Source: Gammaproteobacteria bacterium
GTDB lineage: Bacteria; Pseudomonadota; Gammaproteobacteria; GRL18
DNA length: 6,423 nt
Direction of reading: 5' to 3'
NCBI GenBank assembly: GCA_030632625.1
Contig: DAOVUK010000198.1
Location: 1 to 6,423 of the forward strand
Under the pieces are notes generated by a model. That model saw only the letters and a list, made by a program, of their open reading frames with translations. It was not told the origin of the DNA and made no database searches. Shown piece by piece: positions 1-6,284 of this stretch (its first letter is position 1; each line of letters begins with the position of its first letter). Both the position numbers and the translations under genes were made by a program.

Positions 1-866
1 AAGCTCAACTTCAGCAAACAGGAGATACAGTAAATGCTCTGGAGAAACAAGTTGATATTTCAAAAGCCAGTGTAAAAGCTGAGCTAGCAGCTATTGAAGA
101 GGCAAGAAGTGCTATTTCTGAGCTTAAGGCCACGGTTACTAAAAATCGAGCAGAGCATATTCGTCAGGATAATCTTATAAAATCCAGAGCGACTTCACAA
201 AAGAACGTAGAAGCAGCTTTGGCAAATTATGATGTCTCAGTACAACAAAAATTAAGTGCTGTAGCTGGGCTTCGAAAAGCGCATGCCAGCTTAAATCAGT
301 CAAGGGCGAGCTTGGCCAAAGCCGAAGCACAGCTAGGTGAGATTGGTAACTCAAATGCTCAGGTAAAAGCTGCTATAGCAGCATTACGAACAGCGGAACT
401 AAACTATGAATTTACAAAAGTTTATGCCCCTGTTGACGGTTATATTACTAATCTTAATATCAGAATGGGTACTTTAAGTGTTGCCAATCAACCTGTTTTA
501 GCTCTGGTTGATTCAAATAGTTTTCGTATCGATGGTTATTTTCGGGAAAATTATATAAGAGATATAAATAAAGGTGATAAAGCTATTGTTACTTTAATGA
601 CGTATTCAGATATGCCTTTAGAAGGTGTTGTGCAAAGTATTGGATGGGGTATTTCTCAATCAGATGGTAGTACAGGGCATGAACTTCTTCCATCGATCAG
701 TCCGACATTTGAATGGATAAGACTGGCTCAACGTGTGCCTGTTAGTATCCATCTGAGTGATCTTCCTGAATCCGTTTTACTACGAGTTGGTACAACCTGT
801 TCAGTTTTAGTTATGACTGAGGGTCAACATAAACCAAATGTAGCTGCTCCTTTAATTTTTCAATAA
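1..866 (+). CDS. HlyD/EmrA/AaeA-type membrane-fusion (periplasmic adaptor) protein, 5'-truncated
   Basis: This is the periplasmic adaptor of a tripartite efflux pump, which bridges an inner-membrane pump to a TolC-like outer-membrane channel. The reading frame is open from base 3, giving 287 visible residues; the N-terminal membrane anchor and first lipoyl half lie outside the window. A TTG at 219 is an internal codon, not the start. Visible residues 1-135 form an Ala/Lys/Glu-rich coiled-coil hairpin. Its tip, R54-x3-L58-x4-A63-x-S65, matches the RLxxLxxxxAxS motif used to dock on TolC-type channels, with Gln replacing the first Leu. Residues 142-170 (from APVDGYITNL) are the second lipoyl half, followed by beta-barrel strands (FRIDGYFREN). 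Residues 233-247 (SPTFEWIRLAQRVPV) are typical of AaeA-like adaptors, whose partners are FUSC/AaeB-type pumps. The pump is therefore expected upstream. The outer-membrane factor follows 48 bp downstream. Family assignment is firm; substrate is unknown. Confidence 0.92.
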   Translation, partial: AQLQQTGDTVNALEKQVDISKASVKAELAAIEEARSAISELKATVTKNRAEHIRQDNLIKSRATSQKNVEAALANYDVSVQQKLSAVAGLRKAHASLNQSRASLAKAEAQLGEIGNSNAQVKAAIAALRTAELNYEFTKVYAPVDGYITNLNIRMGTLSVANQPVLALVDSNSFRIDGYFRENYIRDINKGDKAIVTLMTYSDMPLEGVVQSIGWGISQSDGSTGHELLPSISPTFEWIRLAQRVPVSIHLSDLPESVLLRVGTTCSVLVMTEGQHKPNVAAPLIFQ

Positions 867-902
867 GACGTCTAAAAAATATTGACAACAAAAGCTTGTA
901 AT

Positions 903-908
903 AAAGAG
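903..908 (+). promoter_or_regulatory. Ribosome binding site deciding the start of the outer-membrane factor
   Basis: AAAGAG lies 6 nt before the ATG at 915. It supports that ATG, which opens directly into a lipoprotein signal peptide, over an in-frame TTG at 882 that would put 11 polar residues before the signal peptide. Confidence 0.6.
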
Positions 909-914
909 ATTATA

Positions 915-2402
915 ATGAAAATAAAATTGGCTTTCACTGCTATTACTATAATTAGCCTTTTAAGTGGATGTACGATGTTAGGACCTGATTACAAGGAACC
1001 TGATATTGATATGGAAAAAGATTGGTTAAATTATGAAGATGATCAACAGATAGCAACACCACCTGTTGATGTTAAATGGTGGGATCATGCTTTTCATGAT
1101 GAAACACTCAATACTTTAGTTGAAATGGCCTTAAGTGAAAATCTTACCCTGCGTTCTGCTGGTTTGCGAGTCCTTCAGGCAAGACAAAAGCTGGCAATTG
1201 CCGTTGGCAGTCAATACCCGCAATCACAATCACTCAATGGTAGTGCTCAAAGTGGTACGGTCTCTCCTTCTTCAAGGTCTTCTCAACAGTATGGAACCAG
1301 TTTTAATCTCAGTTGGGAAGTTGATGTTTGGGGGCGTTTTCAAAGACAGATTGAATCCGCTTCTGCTAATCTGGATGTCAGTATCGCTGAATATGATGGT
1401 GTTATGATTTCTCTTGTAAGTGAGGTTGCTCAAAATTATCTCCTTATTCGAGAAACAGAATTACGCCTTACTTTATTCAGAGATAATCTTAAGCTTCAAC
1501 AGGAAAGTTTAAGAATTACAGATGCAAAATATAAAGCGGGAGAGGTGAGTGCTTTAGATTCAGAACAAGCAAAAACATTGCTTTATAATACGAAAGCGAG
1601 TATTTCAAGTCTGGAACCTGTTTTGCAACAGCTTAAAAATTCCCTTGCCATTTTATTGGGCAAACCACCTTATGATATGAGTGATTTATTAGCTAATAAT
1701 CAGGGAATACCGACTGTTAATAAGAATGTTTCTTTAGGAATGCCACAGAATTTATTGCGTCGTCGTCCTGATATCAGAACATCGGAAAGGCAACTGGCTA
1801 CACAAAGTGCCCAGATTGGTTTTGCGATTACAGAGCTTTATCCTCACTTTAGTATCGGTGGTATTATCGGTACCAATTCTGGTTCAAGCGGCAGTGATCT
1901 GTTTAAAGATGAGAATTCTAACTGGAATACGTTTGTATCATTTAACTGGAATATCTTTAACTATGGTCGTCTGAAAGGTAATGTCAAACTTCAAGATGCC
2001 TTATTTCAACAGAGGTTGGAGGATTATCACCAAACAGTTCTTGAAGCTCAAGGTGAAGTTGAAAATGCAATCGTTGCTTTCTTAGCCTCAAATAAACAAG
2101 TTGAAGATTATACTCAGGCCGTGACAGCATCTCTTAATGCAATGACATTATCACAAATACAATACAGAGATGGTCTGGTCAACTTTAATACGGTTATAAG
2201 CACTCAACAAACTCTTACACAGCAACAAGATATTTTAGTTCAGACACAGGGTAATACTGCAACGGATCTTGTCAATGTTTATAAGTCCTTGGGTGGAGGT
2301 TGGGAAATTCGTGACAATAGGGACCCTGTTGATTTTCTACCTCAAGTGACGAAAGATGAAATGATAAAAAGAACTGAACAATGGCAAGATACTTTTCAGT
2401 AA
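915..2402 (+). CDS. NodT-family RND/MFP-type outer-membrane efflux lipoprotein (TolC-like outer-membrane factor)
   Basis: This 495-residue protein is the outer-membrane exit duct of a tripartite efflux pump. The N-terminus is a lipoprotein signal (MKIKLAFTAI, then hydrophobic) ending in lipobox LSGC, with C19 as the predicted lipidated cysteine; the following residue is Thr, so outer-membrane sorting is expected. Family hallmarks are GPDYKEP (23-29), WWDHAF (55-60), a first OEP repeat with LSWEVDVWGRF (132-142), and a second repeat with RRRPDIRTSERQL (282-294), YPHFSIGG (309-316) and FNWNIFNYGRL (343-353). Two OEP repeats and about 490 residues are the usual size for NodT/MdtP/OprM-like proteins, so it appears intact. 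The start at 915 is chosen for its ribosome binding site and signal peptide. It follows the adaptor gene by 48 bp and precedes the channel gene by 6 to 42 bp, depending on that gene's start. It very likely works with the adjacent adaptor; the exported compound cannot be told from sequence. Confidence 0.94.
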   Translation: MKIKLAFTAITIISLLSGCTMLGPDYKEPDIDMEKDWLNYEDDQQIATPPVDVKWWDHAFHDETLNTLVEMALSENLTLRSAGLRVLQARQKLAIAVGSQYPQSQSLNGSAQSGTVSPSSRSSQQYGTSFNLSWEVDVWGRFQRQIESASANLDVSIAEYDGVMISLVSEVAQNYLLIRETELRLTLFRDNLKLQQESLRITDAKYKAGEVSALDSEQAKTLLYNTKASISSLEPVLQQLKNSLAILLGKPPYDMSDLLANNQGIPTVNKNVSLGMPQNLLRRRPDIRTSERQLATQSAQIGFAITELYPHFSIGGIIGTNSGSSGSDLFKDENSNWNTFVSFNWNIFNYGRLKGNVKLQDALFQQRLEDYHQTVLEAQGEVENAIVAFLASNKQVEDYTQAVTASLNAMTLSQIQYRDGLVNFNTVISTQQTLTQQQDILVQTQGNTATDLVNVYKSLGGGWEIRDNRDPVDFLPQVTKDEMIKRTEQWQDTFQ

Positions 2403-2444
2403 TTTTTTATGAACTGTAACACAATTAATTCAGGTATCATTGGT

Positions 2445-3107
2445 ATGAAACAAAATTTTTTAAAAAAAGATAATTTTACTTACTTACTTGCAAGTTTAAT
2501 TGTTCTGCTCTTTAGTGGTGCCTATGCTGCTGAGTTTTCTTCACATTTTATACAGGAAATTTTGATTGAAATTACTATCCTGACGATGCTTGTCAGTGTT
2601 TTCAGCATTCAATCGTCTCGTTATTTATTTATAGTGTGTCTTGTCCTGGTTTTTTTTGCGGTCATGTTAAACATAACCACTCGTCTTTTGGGTAAAACTG
2701 AGCTTGAAATCATACAACTTATACTGCTGCTTTTGTTTTTTTTACTGATATTAAAACCTACCTCAGAGCAGGCTCTTTTTTCAGATGAAATAACAATGAA
2801 TAACATTTTTGGTTCTATTTGTATTTTTTTACTTTTAGGCTTCATTTGGGCAATCAGTTATCTGCTTATTGCCGAAATGATTCCAAATGCCTTTTCGGGT
2901 ATTGAATTTGTTAGCTGGGAAAAGAACTTACCAGACTTTATCTATTTTAGCTTTGTGGTGCTAACCACACTTGGTTTTGGTGACTTGTTGCCAATATCTC
3001 CTTTAGCACGATTTCTGGTTTATATTGAATCTGTAGTCGGAGTGTTTTATATGGCTATTGTTGTATCCAGTCTTGTTTCAGCTAAATTAAGTAGTAAGAC
3101 AGAATAA
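2445..3107 (+). CDS. Six-segment membrane protein with C-terminal potassium-channel pore domain (Ion_trans_2-like)
   Basis: This is a predicted inner-membrane cation (probably K+) channel of 220 residues. Hydrophobic segments lie at about 11-29, 35-54, 60-78, 87-103 and 121-145, then a pore helix and filter at 165-183, then a final segment at 187-213. The filter is T175-L-G-F-G-D180, a variant of the K+ signature TVGYGD with Phe for Tyr. The first four segments lack a regular Arg/Lys ladder, so voltage sensing like that of Kv channels is not evident, and there is no cytoplasmic RCK or cyclic-nucleotide domain. The start is uncertain. ATG 2445 has an AGG about 10 nt upstream, while an in-frame ATG at 2409 would add 12 polar residues and sits only 6 bp after the preceding stop without a visible ribosome binding site. 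The coding sequence is T-rich, with several runs of 7-8 T. It appears co-transcribed with the efflux genes, which is an unusual partner. Fold assignment is good; ion selectivity and role are inferred. Confidence 0.85.
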   Translation: MKQNFLKKDNFTYLLASLIVLLFSGAYAAEFSSHFIQEILIEITILTMLVSVFSIQSSRYLFIVCLVLVFFAVMLNITTRLLGKTELEIIQLILLLLFFLLILKPTSEQALFSDEITMNNIFGSICIFLLLGFIWAISYLLIAEMIPNAFSGIEFVSWEKNLPDFIYFSFVVLTTLGFGDLLPISPLARFLVYIESVVGVFYMAIVVSSLVSAKLSSKTE

Positions 3108-3224
3108 ATGGTTCAGGTTATTACTACTCTAAAAATGATTATGGATCAGTATCAATTAGGTACTGATGATTTTCATGATGAAATAGGGAAGAAGAGTTAT
3201 GTTGTTAATGGCCAGTTAAACTGA
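3108..3224 (+). CDS. Small ORF (38 aa) in frame directly after the channel stop codon; hypothetical
   Basis: The ATG is the codon immediately after the channel gene's TAA, in the same frame, and the ORF runs 38 codons to TGA. The peptide (begins MVQVITTLKM, ends SYVVNGQLN) is soluble-looking, with an acidic central stretch (GTDDFHDE), no membrane segment and no recognised motif. No good ribosome binding site is visible, so if translated it would rely on reinitiation or coupling with the channel gene. It could also be a small separate gene, a C-terminal tail cut off from the channel by a nonsense change, or chance. I do not recognise it. Confidence 0.25.
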   Translation: MVQVITTLKMIMDQYQLGTDDFHDEIGKKSYVVNGQLN

Positions 3225-3322
3225 TTCCAGTCTTGGCCAATAAAAGTGATCCACCTATGATATACCACGATATTTTATTCGTCTGTCAATATTCGGCAAA
3301 ACTTTCTTTGTGAACGCTCCTT

Positions 3323-4663
3323 TTACGTTGGTATAAAAAACAGACTTAATGCCGGGACATACGTAATAATAAGAACACAGGCCAAAAGCAGCAGCATCAT
3401 CACAATTGTTGAGCGATAGATATCAAAAATGGATTTTTTAAAGCGATAACTGGCAATAAATAAATTCATCCCTACAGGCGGCGTGAGATAGCCTAACTGC
3501 ATGTTAGCAAGAAAGATAATCCCCAGGTGTACCGGATGAACGCCAAAGCTGATAGCGACAGGCACAATCAATGGTGAAATGATCACTATTGCTGAAAAAA
3601 TATCCAGAATTGCCCCCAATAGCAGCAGGAAAAGATTTAATAATAATAAAAAAGTGACCTGGCTGCTAATATGATTTTGAATCCATTCAAATAGTAAAAT
3701 AGGAATTTCAGCATCAATCAGATAATTGGTCATTGCCAGAGCGCAAGCCAGAATAAGAAGAATACCGCCAATCATGGTCATAGAATTTTGAATTACCTGG
3801 GGCAATTGGGACAGCCTGACTTCTTTATAAATAAACACTTCTACAATAATAATATACAATGCGGTGACGGCGGCGGCTTCTGATACGGCAAAAACACCTG
3901 AGAAAATACCGCCTAATACAATAAATGGCAGGGGTAATTCCCAGATGGATTCCCGCAAAGCTGAAAGAAGTTCTCTGCTGCTGTATTTTTTTCTAGCAAC
4001 GGGATGTTTTCTTGTTTGCCAGATACTCCAGAAAAACAAGGTGAATATCATCAGTAAAGTAGGTAAAATCCCGGCTAAAAAAACCTGTTCAATGCTGATA
4101 CTCTGATCCAGATCCAGCTGCTGTACAATGACAACGTATAAAATCAAGGGCAATGAGGGCGGCAATAACAGACCCAGACTGCCTGATGTGGTGATTAAAC
4201 CCAGAGAAAATTTTTCCGAATAACCCGATTGCTTTAAAGCGGGATAGAGCAGTGCTCCCAGAGCAACAATGGTCACCCCGGTAGCTCCGGTAAATGCAGT
4301 AAATAGAGCACTTGCAATGAGAGTCACCAGAACCAGTTCAGACGGAATCCACCCCAGCAGAGCACTTGAAAGCCTGACCAGACGTTGCGATGTATTACTT
4401 TCACCCATCAAAAATCCGCTAAAAGTAAATAAGGGTAAAGCTAACAACAGGGGGGTATTGGTAATACGGTAGAGCTCAATGGGAATGACGGTTAAATCAA
4501 TTTCCTGATACATAAAACCAATTATAGATACAGATAATATCAGGGTAAAAAGGGGAGCACCAAACCAGGCAAGAATCAGCAGGCCTAAAATAATAAAAAA
4601 AAGCATTAAGATAACCTGCTCATATCGTATTCCTTTTATATCAATCGATGGCAGGCTGATCAT
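3323..4663 (-). CDS. dctM: TRAP transporter large permease subunit DctM
   Basis: This is the large membrane subunit of a TRAP importer, which carries substrate and coupling-ion transport across the inner membrane. The 446-residue frame is highly hydrophobic, with about 11-12 membrane segments. DctM landmarks are FTGATGVTIVALG (124-136) in the first re-entrant hairpin region, GSLGLLLPPSLPLILY (161-176), GVFAVSEAAAVTALY (256-270), LGAILDIFSAIVIISPLIVP (349-368) and NMQLGYLTPPVGMNLF (387-402). All core motifs are present and the gene looks intact. From the ATG at 4663 it overlaps the dctQ end by 23 bp without a clear ribosome binding site. A second in-frame ATG at 4606 (residue 20) has AGCAGG 8 nt upstream, sits just before the first membrane segment, and gives 427 residues, the usual DctM length, so it may be the true start. 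It is the last gene of the TRAP operon. Confidence 0.95.
   Translation of the reverse strand: MISLPSIDIKGIRYEQVILMLFFIILGLLILAWFGAPLFTLILSVSIIGFMYQEIDLTVIPIELYRITNTPLLLALPLFTFSGFLMGESNTSQRLVRLSSALLGWIPSELVLVTLIASALFTAFTGATGVTIVALGALLYPALKQSGYSEKFSLGLITTSGSLGLLLPPSLPLILYVVIVQQLDLDQSISIEQVFLAGILPTLLMIFTLFFWSIWQTRKHPVARKKYSSRELLSALRESIWELPLPFIVLGGIFSGVFAVSEAAAVTALYIIIVEVFIYKEVRLSQLPQVIQNSMTMIGGILLILACALAMTNYLIDAEIPILLFEWIQNHISSQVTFLLLLNLFLLLLGAILDIFSAIVIISPLIVPVAISFGVHPVHLGIIFLANMQLGYLTPPVGMNLFIASYRFKKSIFDIYRSTIVMMLLLLACVLIITYVPALSLFFIPT
4615..4620 (-). promoter_or_regulatory. Possible ribosome binding site for an alternative dctM start at 4606
   Basis: On the minus strand AGCAGG precedes the in-frame ATG at 4606-4604 by 8 nt. 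The longer start at 4663 has no comparable site. Using this start would put dctM 34 nt after the dctQ stop instead of overlapping it. Confidence 0.4.
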
Positions 4664-5165
4664 CTACTGGTTGATCAACAATGAGCAGCACGAACAAACT
4701 AAAATAACGTAAAGCCATTATGGTAAAACCAATAGGAATAATACTCACTGAAACCCAGATAGGGATGGAGGCAAATGCAATGCCGGCATCTTCATATTCC
4801 ATTAGTACCAGATTTACACCATACCAGGCAACAACAAAACAGATCAATGCAGTAAACAGGTGAACAATTGCTTTAACATATCTAAGCCTTTTACCCGATA
4901 AATATTTTAAACCCAGATTCATATTGATATGTTTATTATTGCGACTGGCAAACAGGGCACCCATCATTCCAAGCCAGAGTACTGCAATTCGTAAAAATGT
5001 ATCAGCCCATATAATACCCATATCAAAAAAATTTCTTAATACGATTTGTAAAACGGCAATTAAAAGAATAAATAAAAATGTCGAGACTAGAAGTATTGCT
5101 TCTATCTGCAATAACCTTTTTCCTAATATCCTGAAAAAATTGACAGCTGGATGCGCAGGAGTCAT
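4641..5165 (-). CDS. dctQ: TRAP transporter small permease subunit DctQ
   Basis: This 174-residue protein is the small four-helix membrane subunit of the TRAP importer, which packs against DctM and helps dock the binding protein. Membrane segments lie at about 19-44, 53-74, 95-121 and 134-163. Typical DctQ features are Q40-x3-R44 at the end of helix 1, W53 at the start of helix 2 (IIWADTFLRI) and a WLGMMGALFASRNNKHI stretch (64-80) ending in the conserved His-Ile. Length matches the family. It starts 22 bp after the dctP stop. Only a weak AAAGAA about 12 nt before the ATG could serve as ribosome binding site, so coupling to dctP translation is plausible. The C-terminus is acidic (DQPVDDQPAID) and its coding end overlaps the longest version of dctM by 23 bp. 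Confidence 0.93.
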   Translation of the reverse strand: MTPAHPAVNFFRILGKRLLQIEAILLVSTFLFILLIAVLQIVLRNFFDMGIIWADTFLRIAVLWLGMMGALFASRNNKHINMNLGLKYLSGKRLRYVKAIVHLFTALICFVVAWYGVNLVLMEYEDAGIAFASIPIWVSVSIIPIGFTIMALRYFSLFVLLIVDQPVDDQPAID

Positions 5166-5187
5166 TTTTTGTATTTGTTCTTTAGGA

Positions 5188-6192
5188 TCATTTGAGGCGA
5201 TAATCTTTTAATAACTGTTCAACCTTTTTAACCAGCTTTGCATCGAGATTACCTGAATCAACGAGTTCTTTATTGGCTGTGTCAGCAAGTCTCTGCCAGT
5301 GCTTATAATCCTTGGCAGAAGGCGTTATAAATTTAATGCCCGATTTTTTAAGAACCTTTAATGCTTCAATATTATTTTTTCTATTGGTTGCTTCAATCGC
5401 AGCAAAAGCCTTGTTCATAACATCTCGAACTATTTTTTGATCGGCTGATTTGATCTTTTTAAAGGCTTTTTTATTAATGGCGAGTATGCCTAAAGAATAA
5501 AGTAAAGGCATATCGGTTAAATATTTAATTTGAGTATACCATTGCAGCGCGATTGCTCCGATGGGAGACATCGCTACAGTATCTATGAGTCCTGTTTGCA
5601 GACCAGCAAGCACATCGCCATAAGGCAGAGGTATGGGTGTGACGCCAAATGACTGCAGGGTTTCCTGTGATATTTTATCATTGCTGGGTGTCCATACTTT
5701 TTGCTTTCTTAATGTTTCAACATTGCTTATCGCTTTTTTGGATGACATCGTATAAGCAAATCCGGCTTCTGCCATGCCTAAAATAATAAAGCCGCCGTTT
5801 TCAAAGCCTTTTTTTATCACCGGATCAATATGCTGGCGGACATGATTGATCTCACCCTGATTTTTATAAGTCAGTAATAAGTTGAAAATCCGATAATCTG
5901 CATTGGCTTTTATCAGACTTCCACCTGCTACTGCGCCGCCATGAAGTTGACCAATACGAATTTTACGCATAACAGCCTGGTCATCGCCCATTACACCGCC
6001 GGGATAGAATTTAAATTTAACCCGGCCACCGGTTTTTTCTTTAATTTCTTTGGCTCCGGCACGCATTTTCTGCATCCAGTCAGAACCCTCAGGGGATAAT
6101 GTAGCAATTTTAAACGTTTTTCCATAAACGACACTGGTACTGAATAAAAACAGGAGCAGGAATAAAAACAGTCGAGAAAAGGGTTTGATCAT
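5188..6192 (-). CDS. dctP: TRAP transporter periplasmic substrate-binding protein, DctP family (TatP-like, lacks the canonical carboxylate Arg)
   Basis: This 334-residue protein is the periplasmic receptor that delivers ligand to DctQM. Residues 1-24 are a Sec signal peptide (MIKPFSR, then Leu/Phe-rich, ending VVYG) with likely cleavage before K25; no lipobox Cys is present. Mature-protein hallmarks are FKIATLSPEGSDW (27-39), FYPGGVMGDD (62-71), PIPLPYGDVLAGLQTGLID (186-204) and PLLYSLGILAINKKAF (229-244). Most DctP receptors have an Arg in the KI/VR motif just after the helix near residue 160, and this Arg clamps the substrate carboxylate. Here that site reads K165-V166-W167, so the Arg is replaced by Trp. 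With the TatT-like gene immediately upstream, this points to a TPAT-type receptor for a non-carboxylate, perhaps hydrophobic or aromatic, ligand. GGA lies 6 nt before the ATG. Family is certain; ligand is unknown. Confidence 0.95.
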   Translation of the reverse strand: MIKPFSRLFLFLLLFLFSTSVVYGKTFKIATLSPEGSDWMQKMRAGAKEIKEKTGGRVKFKFYPGGVMGDDQAVMRKIRIGQLHGGAVAGGSLIKANADYRIFNLLLTYKNQGEINHVRQHIDPVIKKGFENGGFIILGMAEAGFAYTMSSKKAISNVETLRKQKVWTPSNDKISQETLQSFGVTPIPLPYGDVLAGLQTGLIDTVAMSPIGAIALQWYTQIKYLTDMPLLYSLGILAINKKAFKKIKSADQKIVRDVMNKAFAAIEATNRKNNIEALKVLKKSGIKFITPSAKDYKHWQRLADTANKELVDSGNLDAKLVKKVEQLLKDYRLK

Positions 6193-6198
6193 GTATTT

Positions 6199-6201
6199 TC
6201 C
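6199..6201 (-). promoter_or_regulatory. Ribosome binding site of dctP
   Basis: Minus-strand GGA (within TTTGGAAAATAC) lies 6 nt before the ATG at 6192 and supports that start, which also begins a proper signal peptide. Confidence 0.5.
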
Positions 6202-6210
6202 AAATTAAAA

Positions 6211-6284
6211 ACAGTCTTGAACGAGATAAAATCTTGAACGAGCTGCAAACAGTCTTGAACAGATTAAAAATAGTCCTGAGATGA
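6211..6284. repeat. Short direct-repeat cluster around TCTTGAAC between the tatT-like gene and dctP
   Basis: TCTTGAAC occurs at 6215-6222, 6232-6239 and 6253-6260, with a degenerate copy TCCTGAGA at 6274-6281; start-to-start spacings are 17, 21 and 21 bp. Copies 1 and 3 share a longer ACAGTCTTGAAC, and copies 1 and 2 share TCTTGAACGAG. The first three occupy nearly the whole 71-bp intergenic gap just upstream of dctP, and the fourth lies within the end of the tatT-like coding region. They could be regulator binding sites on one face of the DNA (about two helical turns apart), an RNA-level element in the operon message, or slippage-derived repeats. Confidence 0.6.

Noticed and set aside
219..866. 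A complete 215-residue protein starting at the TTG at 219
   Set aside because: The same frame is open back to base 3 and encodes the other arm of the adaptor coiled coil with the docking motif just before 219, so this is an internal codon of a truncated gene.
866..879. AGACGTCT palindrome after the adaptor stop, followed by A-rich sequence, as a terminator
   Set aside because: It is an 8-bp palindrome with no loop and no T tract on the + strand; it would not form a stable intrinsic terminator.
882..916. TTGACA at 882-887 and TATAAT at 911-916 as a promoter for the outer-membrane factor
   Set aside because: The spacer is 23 nt, far from the usual 16-18, and the TATAAT overlaps the ATG at 915, leaving no room for a leader with the ribosome binding site.
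1135..1407. Plus-strand ORF in another frame inside the outer-membrane factor
   Set aside because: It is fully contained in a strongly conserved OEP-domain coding region; its product has no recognisable features.
2621..2845. Minus-strand ORF opposite the channel gene
   Set aside because: Its Lys/Ser-rich product mirrors the poly-T Phe/Leu codons of the channel membrane segments.
3208..3239. TGGCCA copies at about 3208 and 3234 as a hairpin terminator for the + strand block
   Set aside because: The stem is only 6-7 bp with a loop of about 20 nt and no T tract; TGGCCA is self-complementary, so the pairing is not specific evidence.
3293..3315. Imperfect inverted repeat TTCGGCAAA / TTTGTGAA downstream of dctM as its terminator
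   Set aside because: It is AT-rich with a bulge and a wobble pair, and no U tract follows on the minus strand; too weak to call.
3864..4472. Plus-strand ORFs opposite dctM (3864-4106 and 4269-4472)
   Set aside because: They lie antisense to well-conserved DctM motifs, show no recognisable protein features and are explained as shadows of the dctM codons.
4924..5211. Plus-strand ORF opposite dctQ and the dctP end
   Set aside because: It is antisense to the conserved dctQ coding region, with no domain and no ribosome binding site.
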